Of a stretch of 64,000 nucleotides of DNA, positions 9,484 through 21,500 are shown in pieces. The notes under the pieces were generated by a model that saw only the letters and a list, made by a program, of their open reading frames with translations, had not been told where the DNA came from and did not search any database. A program made the translations under genes and the position numbers. The first letter of the stretch is position 1, and the number at the start of each line of letters is the position of its first letter. Source of the DNA: Hormiphora californensis (lineage: Eukaryota; Ctenophora; Tentaculata; Cydippida; Pleurobrachiidae); contig CM035359.1 of the NCBI GenBank assembly GCA_020137815.1, positions 493,243 to 557,242 of the forward strand, read 5' to 3'.

Positions 9484-12400
9484 TTATTCCATTGCTTCTC
9501 GATCCTTCTTGAGGAGACCCATAAAGGCCTTCTTCTCGGCGTCTGTCTGGAATCGTCCGTGTCCCCATTTGGAGGCGGTATCGATGAATTTCAGGTTGAT
9601 CTTCTCCAGGGCGACCCTCTTGGTGTGTACAAGGAGAGATTTCCTCAGTGTGATAACTCGCTTTCTGGGTCCCATGACACATCCCTTCAACATCAGGAAG
9701 TCCTCGTTGATCTGTCCGTAGTGATGGAAACCGCCCTGGAGAGAGGATGTGGGTTAGTTTGGTAATTAATTATCAGCCATGAAAAGTGATTCGATGAGGG
9801 GAGAAACTGTCATTTGGATCTAAGAAGAGTACGGCACAAGTTTAGCCACACCCTCCCACTGTCCATACGTGTGTTTTACTCTAGCATTCCAGAAATCTCA
9901 GAACCTTATATTAGAAGGGTCGGACAACCAAGAAATGCCACCTTGGTTCATGGTCATGGAGACGAATGTGAACATTTTAACACGCCGCGCGTATACTTCA
10001 ACACGGAGAGTGCTAACAATATGGGTGCTTTTTACTGAGTGGGGTCACCGCGCGCGGGCTTCAAATCCAGCAATGAACATTTGCAATGTTCGAGATGTGA
10101 GGTTTTGGCCCTAATTTGGGATCCCTTAATGGCCCTAATTTAGAATACCTAAATCTTGCTGTTACTTACCATGGGGGTGATAGGCTTGTCAGTAAGATCG
10201 AAGGCAGTAGAGGCAGATTTCTGGTCTCCCTTGGTTCCAACCCTGTAGACCTTCTTGTTAACCTCAGTCCTGAATTGAAGAAAATGTGTTAGTGATTTGA
10301 AATGGGAGAGTTGAGCAAGCGAGGGCTTCAAAGTTAGAAATTGTCATTTGGATCTAAGAAGAGTGTGGCACAAGAAAGCTGCACCCTCCCACTGTCCATA
10401 CGTGTTTTACTATAGCATTCCAGAAATCTCAGAACCTTATATTGGAAGGGTCGGACAACCAAGAAATGCTACAAGTGATATTCAATATTGTATGAAGGTG
10501 TTATCGTACCTGTGATGATAACCGAACTGTCCAGCACGGGGAACAGACCAGCAGACCTTGGACGGATGCCAGGCTCCAATACAAGCAACCTTCCTCAGAC
10601 CCTTGTGAGTCTTCCTCGGCAACTTCTTGGTACCCCACCTGTAGGTGACACCTGGCAGAGAGAAAGAGGGGGTTAGATATTGAGATGTTACAGATGGTGG
10701 AGTTAGAGGTAGGTGTTCAAATTAGGGCACTTGATATTTCGTGGTTTTCCTAAGAAACCTACCCTTGAATCCGTGTCCACGGGTAACTCCAATGATGTCA
10801 ATCATCTCGTTCTCACTGAACAGGTCCTTAACACTGATGGGCTTCTCCAGCAGAGATCGGGCAAAGGTAACCTGGGGAGGGGACGGGTTAGGAACATAGG
10901 AGAGGAGAGTATAGATAGATAGAAGGAGAGATAGAAAGGAGATTGAGAGATGTGGTTACTAAACACCAAAATGACGATCAAAAGAGATGCGTCATTTAAC
11001 GATATGCTGTAACAGTTACTATGGCAACCTTTCGACCACTCCTGCCACTAGAAATCAGTGAGTGGAGATACCAGCTGCCAAGAAGTTTAATAGAAGAGGT
11101 GATAGGGGAAGGAAGGGAGATATAGAAACGGGATAGAGGAGGGATAGGAAGAGAGAAGGGTGACAAGGGGGGAGGTGGGGTAGAACAAGAAAGAATATAT
11201 TATAGATGAGAACAGAGTTAACCGCTATTATTATCGTACCTTATCTGCGATTTCTCCTCCATTAATCTGGATCTCCATGATGTTAGCCTTCTTCTCCTGC
11301 AGCTTGAACAGCTTGGGCTGGGTGTGACACAGGACTCGAATAACGGTACAGTACTTGGCCATCTGGGGAGGGAAAGGATGGATTAGATCTACACAAATTT
11401 AAAGGAGGGTTAGAACTCAACAACTAGATGATATGTTCAACTTGAAGAGAAACTAAGAGAGATTTGTCCAAGAAAAAGATTGTCAGTGTAAGTTGAGAGG
11501 TAGCGAAAAAAGAAAAGGGTTGTCCCAGAACCTTGCAACACGCTAGATCACATAGAGAACAGAATGTGAACAGGCAATGGGTTGTTAGTGTACCAGTACT
11601 GCGGCCTCGAATTCAATAAGTAGACAAGAATTTGGTACTGGAATTTGATTTGTAATTAGTATAATTTAATTAGAGCCTAGATGGTGTTAAAGTTATAACT
11701 GAGAGAATGGAGAAGGATGATCAGAAGATTGTCTGATAGCAGGAAAATGGGTCTGATATTGTTTGATAGTAGAGAAAAGAAGGGACTGTCTGATAGACCT
11801 ACCTTGGCAAAGTCAGACTCGATGCTCTTCTTTCCGTCCTCATCGGCCCACTTCTGAGCAGTTCGGGTATGGGCCTTCTTCTTGGATCGATACCTGATAT
11901 ACACATTGATCTCATACTGCCTACCTTCTCTCGTCCTCAGACGCTACAAACACTGTAGCGGCCCCCGATACCCTAACAACCAGAACTCAACATGTCTCTC
12001 ACTCTTTAGTATTTAGATATCAGTCAGGGAGAGATGTAGTGTTTGATGTAGCAGGTTATAGCGATCCCTTGTCTCTCTCTAAGAGAGAGGGGAGTGTAAC
12101 GCTTTAGTACTGAAACAGCTAGCACAACAAATCCCGATTGAGATATCTTCAATACTATTGAGTGAGACAGGGAGAACTGCTGTGTAGGGATACAGGGTCG
12201 GACAAGAGAGGTATTAGAAGTTTCACACAGTGAGAGAGAGGAGATCAAACACTGTGTTAGAGAATAGTGGGTGAGCATTGTTATATTGGACTACAGGATA
12301 TCTGCAAATCTTAACAAGCTCATACTTATGAATCCTTTAAGAGTCTTCATTCTAAAATCGAATTTCTCGCTTTTCAATCATTTGCTACGGTCTCACTAAT

Positions 12401-13096
12401 TCTAATTCTAATCTCTCTCAACGTACCAGTTCTTGTAGAATCGTCGCTTGCATTCATCACTGATATGCTGAGAGAAGACAGTCTTGAAGGACCTCATGCC
12501 TCGTGGTGTCTCGATATAACCTACAACACCAACAGCAACCATGGGAGGGGTCTCAATAATGGTGACGGCCTCGACAACCTCTTTCTTGTGGGACCCTGGT
12601 GGGTGGAAGTGGGTTAGTTAGGAACTGTTAGATAACCAAGATGCAAGGATGATTATCAGTTTAGTTCTCTTTACAATGGTCAATTATAATTTGAAGCTAG
12701 AGTGGTTCTATCATTTAAAATTAGATTATTTTAGAGTTAACTTACTTGATCCGACCCTGTCGACCTCTCGGAGAATGTGAGACATGCCAGCCTTGTGTCC
12801 CATGAAGGCAGTCAGATGACAAGGTTTGCTCTTGTCGTCCTTGGGGAAGCTCTTGACCTTACCCCTGTGTCGGGCACACCTCTTGCGGGGGAGGAATCCG
12901 AGGGAACCGTGCCTGGGGGCCTTAAACTTTCGGTGACTCTGAGAGAAGGAGAGGGAAGGGGTGTTAGAGGGGTGTTAGAGAGAGTGGTTGAGGGAGTGTT
13001 GGAAAAAGTTAATAGTGGAGCACAAGGTAGGCAGGACACAATAGAGTAACACGTTGACAAGCAGATTGATCAATGTCAATTACTGTAACTTACCAT
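9484..13096 (-). CDS. RPL3: 60S ribosomal protein L3 (uL3)
   Basis: Core 60S protein near the peptidyl-transferase centre. Nine coding exons: 13094-13096 (ATG only), 12746-12938, 12427-12595, 11803-11893, 11240-11362, 10763-10871, 10510-10651, 10170-10269, 9484-9735. They total 1182 nt, 393 aa, all GT-AG, close to the human 403 aa. Signature stretches are [20 protein letters not shown] at the N-terminus, AWHPSKV, and GHGRFQT near the C-terminus. The loop bearing the hydroxylated His of other L3 proteins is present (GQFGYHH, GFHHYGQ region). A first coding exon consisting only of the start codon is common in ribosomal protein genes. Several introns are snoRNA hosts. Confidence 0.97.
9805..9941 (-). 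ncRNA. H/ACA snoRNA candidate, RPL3 last intron
   Basis: Read on the minus strand: a 5' hairpin closed by ggcatt/aatgct, then hinge box agagta (ANANNA), a second hairpin, and ACA exactly three bases before the proposed 3' end. It is a diverged duplicate of 10339-10472 in the neighbouring intron, and stem changes are compatible with pairing (G-U replacing A-U). No target was computed. Confidence 0.55.
10339..10472 (-). ncRNA. H/ACA snoRNA candidate, paralogue in adjacent RPL3 intron
   Basis: Same architecture as the candidate in the last intron: tagcatt/aatgcta stem, inner stem ccctt/aagg, hinge box atagta, second hairpin, aaatgACA plus three bases. The conserved block stops close to the predicted RNA ends while flanking intron sequence is unrelated, which supports a functional unit. 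Confidence 0.58.
10948..11082 (-). ncRNA. H/ACA snoRNA candidate, RPL3 intron between exons 5 and 6
   Basis: Best-formed of the set. Hairpin 1: ggcag, pocket, ccactc-loop-gagtgg, pocket, ttgcc. Hinge atagta. Hairpin 2: gttac, pocket, aaatgacg-loop-cgtcattt, pocket, gtaac. Then cACA and three bases. Both internal loops have the size expected for pseudouridylation pockets. Sequence is unrelated to the other candidates. Confidence 0.68.
11518..11645 (-). ncRNA. H/ACA snoRNA candidate, RPL3 intron between exons 4 and 5
   Basis: Hairpin 1 is closed by ccagtac/gtactgg with inner aattc/gaatt; hinge acacta; hairpin 2 has tcacat/atgtga inside a weak ccca/tggg base, followed at once by ACA plus three bases. 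The second hairpin is less regular than in 10948-11082, so confidence is lower. Confidence 0.48.
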
Positions 13097-13407
13097 GGTG
13101 AAGATGAAACTAAGTCAAACTAAAAAACTTGGAAACTGTGGGTGAGTGTAAGATGTGGGACAGATCTTGGCTTACTCCGCAAGCAACCCAGTTTTTAGCT
13201 TACAGACGCGCGGAGAGTGGCGCGCAAATAAAATAACATGCCGCGCTCAATTAATCGATTTCACGCCGCGCACCCACTTTCTGTCTGTCTGTCTGTCTGT
13301 CTCTCTCTTCTTTTTAGGTTCTTCACGGCAAATGATTATGAAGGACGGGGTGATCCTATCACTGATCCGGTGATATCTTTCTGAACGTTTGACACACCAG
13401 TTACACC
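13097..13407. promoter_or_regulatory. RPL3 5' region
   Basis: Upstream of the RPL3 ATG (transcription towards lower coordinates). No canonical TATA seen; a pyrimidine-rich start as in TOP mRNAs is plausible but not located. A (tctg)n run lies at 13280-13302. Confidence 0.35.
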
Positions 13408-13449
13408 AGCGTCCCCCTGATATCAGGGGGACGCTCCCTGATATCAGGG
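13408..13449. repeat. 28-nt perfect palindrome plus 14-nt partner
   Basis: 13408-13435 is its own reverse complement, centred on tgatatca. It is followed directly by a second palindrome with the same core, ccctgatatcaggg, at 13436-13449. It could be a dimeric protein-binding site or a cruciform; no factor is recognised. Confidence 0.8.
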
Positions 13450-13635
13450 CACGGCGCGTTCCTGCATGCCCGGCCATCATGTGCAGATGGTTCTGTGGGA
13501 ACCATGTGACACTGCTGCGCGTGACGTAAATTGTATGGAAAGTGGAGCTAACGCGCACGTCAGCACTCACTTGCTTGCCGACCTTGGCAACTGCCGAGCG
13601 TGGGAACTGATGCCTGGGAATCTCTAACTGGTCAG

Positions 13636-13970
13636 TGGTTGTTGAGTAATTGGCAACCACCCCTCGGCCCTCACTCTCTCACCCCTTACATCACATTTAC
13701 TCAACAAGTCAGTTGCATTTGCCATGCTGTGACTCAAACTCATAGCTCGAGCCAGCCACTATTGGTGAATGGTGACACTGTCAGTCAGCCTGGCGGTTCA
13801 ATTCCGACCCGATCTGAGCATCTGACATGTTCCTCGTCTGTCAGACTGGACAGACTGCGTAGCAAGGCGAATCATCTGAGTGTGAGCGCACTGTCGTGTC
13901 GCTGAGAATCAAAACGGACCCCGTAGGGGGTTTCGGTGATAAAGCCGAAGGGATGTTGACTCAACAACCA
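13636..13970. mobile_element. possible SINE or MITE
   Basis: The 12-mer tggttgttgagt at 13636-13647 is inverted at 13959-13970. Inside, 13795-13805 reads ggttcaattcc, matching the pol III B-box consensus, in a context typical of tRNA-derived SINEs. The A-box is not convincing. Either reading is tentative. Confidence 0.35.
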
Positions 13971-15563
13971 AGGTATTGCACTACCAGCTTTTTAGTTTTT
14001 ACTTGTAGAATATAGGGTTCGTGTTTACATAATTGGAGAGAGTGGGAATTATAGAGGCAGTAACACGAACCCTATTCATCATTGAATTCTTCTAAACACG
14101 TTAATTTGAATGTCTTTGAGGGAGCTGTTAATTTTTATAAATTCATGTACAATTGCAATGTCTCTCACTCTCTCTCTAGGTCCCAGTATATCGGCCGTGT
14201 GCAAGTATCTAACGTCTTCTTCCACATAGATTCATATTACTGGAAACCTACCAACACAAAATAGGGAGCATCTTTATTGTGAGATCCTATATAGCACAAC
14301 TGAGTGCAACACATGACTAAATTACTAAAGTTGAGAGTTAAACAGTCTTGGAACGGGCAATTGACAAGGGGAGAAAATGATTAACCAATTAACTAATTAA
14401 GTTAATTAGCTAATTGAGGGTTTAACACGCACAGAGGAGGACAAACAGTGTTTTGACCCTCTCATACTCCCCCTAATAATATCAACTGTGAACCTTCAAT
14501 CAAAATCTCTGCAGAAAAGGAAAGAAAAGATCACTCAGCAATATATATCAATAACTCGTTTTCAAGACTAGATAACTCTTCTTTTAAACAAATCCCACAC
14601 ACACACACATGTACATATGATCACACATGATCACACAATATGATCACACTTATATATATCTTGATATATGAAATATTCACTGTCCCTTATCCAAAATCTC
14701 AGTCCATCCACCATGACATAAACAGCGCACAAAAAGTCAAATAATCCAGGTGTTATTAATTAATTAACCAATTAATTAATTAAATCCAAGGGTGATATTT
14801 CCGATTTTATCTCTCCCTCTCCAACTCTCTACAAACCCCCAACTAGGGGGCATTTAAGAAAGAAGGAGAGGGAGAGAGAAGTCAGGTTGTGTGGTTGTTA
14901 GTACCCGCTCTAACCGGTAGCCACTCAACAGAGAGATACCGCGACTGAGCGTTGCCCCGGTAACAACCACACCCACAAATTCCGAGACCAAGGAGCGGAG
15001 AACATCTCTTGAGGAGGTTGGGGGTTGGATGATGGATAGGGAGGAGAATTTAGGGGTGGCGTGGTGTGGTCGCTGTTGTTGTTCTTGTTGGCCGGATCAG
15101 TTGCACAGTACTGAAAAACAAGGAGGAGGGTGTTAGAATGGGGTTAGTAGGGTGTTGGGGGTGTGTTAGGGGGGGGTGTTAGGGGGTATCTAGGATGAGC
15201 TGATAGAAATAATGCAGTAATACAGTGGAAAGAGAAGGAAAGGAAAAAGAAGGGAAGGAAAATTAGTTATCTGCAGTTTTTTTGGCAAAAAACAGCTAAC
15301 AGGCTCAATTGAATGCTAGAAAATGCGACATTAATTATGCCTCATGCACATTGTGTTTCCCCAAAATTGTATTGTCTCATATCCATGTTAATTATAGCAG
15401 GTGAGAACAGGTCGGTACACGCCATACTCTCTCCACTAGTTAATGTAACGATCTCTCCCCCTCTCTCTCTACTAACTAAAGTAACAATCTCACCGGTTAC
15501 TTTGTGTGTACTGACCAATATTCTCACCAACTAGAAACAAGGCCTTGCAGACTCACCGGTGGG
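13971..15563. other. AT-rich region downstream of the PP2A gene
   Basis: Probably 3'UTR and intergenic DNA. It holds a short inverted repeat (14012-14025 with 14062-14075), ttaattaa-rich stretches, and GT-rich intron-like sequence around 15120-15180. I see no convincing coding exon. Confidence 0.45.
14273..14278 (-). terminator. possible poly(A) signal of the PP2A A-subunit gene
   Basis: AATAAA on the minus strand (tttatt on plus) about 1.3 kb beyond the stop codon. It is a candidate only; closer signals may exist. Confidence 0.3.
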
Positions 15564-18500
15564 TCAAGCTTTTCTGGCCTCAAGTGCCGCTACGACAGCT
15601 TCTTAAAACAAGGAGAGGTAGAGAGAACAAGAGGGAGAATTGAAAATAAGATACACATTGAACCGCGATTAATATAATTATTTGCTATTTAGTTAGCTGT
15701 ACAATTAGTTACTTAATTGGTTCTTACCGAGTGCTTCACCCGAAAAGTATTTCACATCGTGATCGTCATCAGTGTAGAGTCTGGTCAGACAAGGTTTCAC
15801 CTGGTTCTCAATCGTACTGGAGAAATAACACAGATTAATTAATTAGTTAATTAAGGGGATATTAATATTACATATTAGTGTGAAATATATTTGATAAACT
15901 GTATGTTTTTAACTCACTATGAATCCAGAGCGGGTGTAATCTTCGCCATAGTTTTAGCGACATTGAACCTAACGTTGGGTACTGCATCATTAGCTAGGTT
16001 GCTAATTACAGGCACCATGAACTTGGTGATCACATCAGGGGGGCACACCTGGGGAGAATAATTAGAAAATGATTTGAATTATCGATCTTGTAAATTAAAT
16101 TGATCTAACCCACCCTAGTAATCGTCTGAAGGTCTGAACTTGATGCAGAAACAGCTCTGAGTAAAACAGAGCTGTTTCTGCAACTAACAGACGCTAGACT
16201 AATACTAATATCCCTACTGCTACTACTATATTAAGACACATACCTCAGCCAGGACGTTGATGGCAAATAGGGTGGTCATCCTGTGGAGGTAGTTGGGATC
16301 CCTAGCCATGGACAGCACTTTGGTGATGATAGTGTTCTGTGGGGAAGGATGGGAGGTGTTAGATGGTGTTCTGTGGAGAAGGATGGGAGGTGTTAGATAG
16401 TGTTCTGTGGAGGTATTATATTGAGGAATAGCAACATGTCACAATGGTAACCAAACAGTTAGCAGGTAACCATGGTATCCAAGGCAACCTATTAGTATGT
16501 AACCATAACAACCGGATCTTACCTGTGCCCATTCCATTCCGAAGATAGCCACGAGGCGCTTTAGGTTGGAGGTAGCTGCAGATCGGATAGCAAACACGCC
16601 ATCAACCAACCAGCTCATGCACAGAGAGTTCAACTTCTCATCAAAGAATTCAACGCCTGGGAGGGTTATAGGATGCTGTTAGAGTCTAACAGTTAGACTG
16701 GAAATGATGAATTGTACTAAACTGATTGGATTATCAATTAACTAATTAATTGTTATAAGATGCTGTTATCTTCTAACAGTTAGACTGGAAATGATGAATT
16801 GTACTAAACTGATTGGATGATCAATCAATTAACGAATTAATTAATTACCTAAATGCTTGGGGACATTCTAACTTACCCAGTTGCTCGGCTAGGAGGGGCA
16901 TGTGCTCGATGATAGCCAGCCTGACTCGCCACTTGGGGTCCTCGGCTAGCTCAACAATGGCGGGCAATAGGGATTGGGATAGCTGGTGGATACCAATAAC
17001 CTGGGAGAATTGGGTTGTTAGGGCAACAGGGATTGGGATAGCTGGTGGATACCAATAACCTGGGAGAATTGGGTTGTTAGGGCAACAGGGATTGGGATAG
17101 CTGGTGGATACCAATAACCTGGGAGAATTGGGTTGTCAGGGCAACAGAGATTGGGATAGCTGGTGGATACCAATAACCTGGGAGAATTGGGTTGTTAGGG
17201 CAACAGGGATTGGGATAGCTGGTGGATACCAATAACCTGGGAGAATTGGGTTGTTAGGGCAACAGAGATTGGGATAGCTGGTGGATACCAATAACCTGGG
17301 AGAATTGGGTTGTTAGGGCAACAGGGATTGGGATAGCTGGTGGATACCAATAACCTGGGAGAATTGGGTTGTTAGGGCAACAGGGATTGGGATAGCTGAT
17401 GGATACCAATAACCTGGGAGAGTTGGGTTGTTAGGGCAACAGGGATTGGGATAGCTGGTGGATACCAATAACCTGGGAGAGTTGGGTTGTTAGGGCAACA
17501 GGGATTGGGATAGCTGGTGGATACCAATAACCTGGGAGAGTTGGGTTGTTAGGGCAACAGGGATTGGGATAGCTGGTGGATACCAATAACCTGGGAGAGT
17601 TGGGTTGTTAGGGCAACAGGGATTGGGATAGCTGGTGGATACCAATAACCTGGGAGAATTGGGTTGTTAGGGCAACAGGGATTGGGATAGCTGGTGGATA
17701 CCAATAACCTGGGAGAATTGGGTTGTTAGGGCAACAGGGATTGGGATAGCTGGTGGATACCAATAACCTGGGAGAATTGGGTTGTTAGGGCAACAGGGAT
17801 TGGGATAGCTGGTGGATACCAATAACCTGGGAGAATTGGGTTGTTAGGGCAACAGGGATTGGGCATTTTAGCTTGATTTAGTAGCATTCAATGAATAAAT
17901 TTCGTGATATAAACTCTTGAGCTAGTTGATGATAGGTCTGCGTGTGTCTGTGTGAAAGAGATTGACTACAACTGTTCTGAACTGAACGGGGTAACAAGGT
18001 GTCTCGGGTGTCTGTGCCTAAATAAAAAGAGTGACTACAGTGCCCTGGACCCTGATGAGAACAGGGCTATTAGTCTATTCCAACAAAAGACACTCTAACG
18101 AGATCTCGGGTTTCGAAAGAGTGATTGTTGTTAGAAAGGAGATGTTTTCTAACAAAGTGCACTATGGAACAATTGGAACCCCTCAACTCTCCCAACTATT
18201 TAAACCCCACACAACCACCTACTCATCATTCCTTTGCACCATGAAGACAGCACTACTTCTCTTCCCCCTGCTCGCCCTGACCCTCTCTGCCTCCCTTGTC
18301 GAGGAGTACTTCGATGCTTTGGAGCGGTTTTCTACAGACACTAATGGAGATGCAGTGTTGCTCAGTTCTGCTACCCCTGCCTCCCAGAAAGAACACTTCC
18401 TGGCGTTCAAGAACTACAAAGAAGAGGTCGATGCCATCAATTCGGACCCTGACTGTCCCTACCATGCTGAGATCAACAAGTTTTCCATCATGACTGAACA

Positions 18501-21500
18501 GGAGAGAATGCAGTTTACTGGACTCAACATAACCGACGCCCCTGTCCCAGAGGAAGAAGAAGAGGAGATGACGGTTTCCATGGTTTCTACCCCGTCTTAT
18601 ATCAACTGGGTGTCACGGGGTGCCCAACCCGCCATTAGGAACCAGGGTGGATGTGGGTCTTGTTGGGCCTTTGCAGCAGTCTCAGCCATTGAGGGTAGCT
18701 ACTTCACCACAACCGGGGATCTGGTGGCGTTCTCCGATCAAGAGATACTGGATTGCTCCTATGATGCAAGCCGGAATGGCTGCAACGGTGGATGGTTGAA
18801 TGCTCCTATCGACTATGTCAGGAAGGCTGGCCGACTTGCATCTGTCACCCAGGCCCCGTACAAAGGACGAGATGGAGTTTGCAGTTACAGTACCAAGGGA
18901 AACTCTCTGACCAAGGCCAGGATCACTGGATACACAACTGCACGAGGTGACGCTAGTCTTCAGAATGCGGTGACCAAGGGAGTTGTATCTGTTGCAATCT
19001 ACGTTGGAAGCTCCTTCTTCAAGTACCAGAGAGGTCTGTACAAGGATACCAACACCTGCAGGAGCACCACCAGTCCTAACCATGCGGTGACGGTTGTGGG
19101 CTATGGAACCCAGGGTGGTGTGGGTTACTGGAGGGTCAGGAACTCATGGGGTGCCAACTGGGGTGCCGAGGGGTACGTCCTGATGAGCCGAGCTGTCCAA
19201 GACAACTGCAGGATTGCCAGTTATGGATATCTCACAAAGGCAGCTTGCACTGGGTAAGAGTAGTTTCAAACTAGATGTAGTTTTTCAATCAACCAGTAGT
19301 TCTAACTCAGAAAATGTAAACTAACTCTGAAACTCCCAATTTGCATACCCCTGTTTTTTCAACACTAATCTCTCCACTCCCAGTAATCGATGCAACAAAC
19401 CGGACTTTAACGAAGAGAAAGAGGAGGAAAAGGAAGAGAAAGAGGAGGAGAACAAGGAAGAGGAGAAGGAAGAAGAGGAGGAAAAGGAAAACTGTAAGGA
19501 TAGGAACATGAGGTGTAACCGTTACAAGATGTACTGCACAAAGAATGGCGGGTTAGTGACACTTGTACATAACGCTTTTCACTCCTAAATACAATTGGCG
19601 ATTAGTTCCTCTCGAGCTCTCCAGTCTCCTAATGATATCAACAGCACACTTTTCAAAGCCCATGCACCCTATTCTAAGCCACTCAGTACCTTATAAAATC
19701 ACCCCAATCCCAATCTCCCAATTCTAACCAGATTCTAACCAGTAACCACTAACCACATCATTCTAACCCTCTTCGAGCTAACCACACACCATTTCTCCTC
19801 CAGATACTACTCCTGGATGCTAAAGAACTGTGCTGCAACCTGCAACTGGTGTGAGGATGCTAGCCCTGAGGAGGGAGAGTGTCCATCTGGAACTGTTATG
19901 TGTGGAGATGGTGTCTGCAGACATGAGCATATGTGCCATTAGAGACACTCTGTACTATTTCAGGAGACTATTTGTAAAACAGTGTGTTCGGTGTAACGTG
20001 TAAATTATTTGATATCTATTTGATTGATCTAAACATGGATATATTTCGTGCTCTACTCGAAGCCAAATCTTTCCTTGCCCTTTCAACATAAGAGCAGATG
20101 TATTCGGCCCAGTTCGGAGAGGGCAGCCTTTTGTCAGACGACCTTTACCGGGGTCGGAAGAAGATTTGGGGTGACAGATGTAAGATGAAGACAACAGATT
20201 GTGTTAACGTCTTACCTTGTTAACGCTATCAAGATTGGAGATGATGTTTAGTCGGACATCTGAGTGTTCGTCCTTGAGGAGAATCAGGAACAGGGGCAGG
20301 AGGTGCTGCACAGTATTATCCTTGCCTGGGGAGAGAGAGGGAGAGGTGTTAGGGGAAAGAGAGAGGGACAGTTAGGGAGGGAGGGGTCAGTGTTAGGAAT
20401 AGGATCAAACAAGAATAGTGCTGCACAGTGCAAACCTACCCATGATAGGAGATAGTCCCATAATGACAGAGGCAAGGGCAGCCTTTACGTGCTGGTTAGC
20501 ATCACAAACCAATTCCTGAAATGAGTTCAATGTAACCATGGTGATAATATTGGGCATCCCAGACACCTATCACCATGGTGATCATATATTGAGTATCTCA
20601 GACAACTATCACCATGGTGATATTGAGCATCCCAGACACCTATCACCATGGTGATCATATATTGAGTATCTCAGACAACTATCACCATGGTGATATTGAG
20701 CATCCCAGACACCTATCACCATGGTGATATTGAGCATCCCAGACACCTGTCACCATAGTGATATTGATCATCCCAGACACCTGTCACCATAGTGATATTG
20801 AGCATCCCAGACACCTGTCACCATAGTGATATTGATCATCCCAGACACCTGTCACCATAGTGATATTGAGCATCCCAGACACCTATCACCATGGTGATCA
20901 TATATTGAGTATCTCAGACACCTATCACTATGGTGATCATATATTGAGTATCTCAGACAACTATCACCATGGTGATATTGAGCATCCCAGACACCTATCA
21001 CCCTGGTGATATGGGGGGGGGGGGCAAGGCCAAAAAAAGCCAGATCAATCCCGGATTTTAGGGCGGGTTTGGCTTTTTTTGGCCCTACTTTTTTGGTTAT
21101 TTTGGCATGTAATTCTGACATTATATGGTCTGTATGACACTAAAAACACTTTAAAATGGCTTCTTTGATCTAGTTTTATCATTTTATATCGATAGGGAAA
21201 TAATTTTTTTACCGAAAAAAGTTTGATTTAAAAAAAGCCAGATCAAAAAAAGCCAAAAAAAGCCAGATCAAAAAAAGCCAAAAAAAGCCAGATCAAAAAA
21301 AGCCAGATCAAAAAAGCCAGATCAAAAAAAGCCAAAAAAAAACAGATCAAAACTGCCAAATCAAAAAAAGCCAGACCAAAAAAAGCCAAAAAAGGCCAAA
21401 AAAAGCCAGATCCAAAAAAAGCCAGATCAAAAAAAGCCAAAAAAGGCCAAAAAAAGCCAGATCAAAAAAAGCCAGATCAAAAAAAGCCAAAAAAAGCCAG

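Noticed and set aside
11894-12426. Fifth H/ACA-like structure with ATA instead of ACA
   Set aside because: The agcg/cgct stem and hinge are suggestive but the box is non-canonical and the first hairpin is loose.
12596-12745. C/D-box snoRNA in an RPL3 intron (atgataga ... ctga)
   Set aside because: Box C has a mismatch and no terminal stem is evident.
13795-13805. tRNA gene
   Set aside because: B-box match only; no cloverleaf, anticodon arm or good A-box.
16145-16181. miRNA precursor
   Set aside because: Stem is only 15 bp with a 7-nt loop.
16970-17862. CRISPR-like regular repeat
   Set aside because: Units are contiguous without variable spacers and derive from a eukaryotic exon border.
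18031-18240. N-terminal extension of the cathepsin frame
   Set aside because: Lies upstream of a TATA-like box, and the signal peptide begins at 18241.
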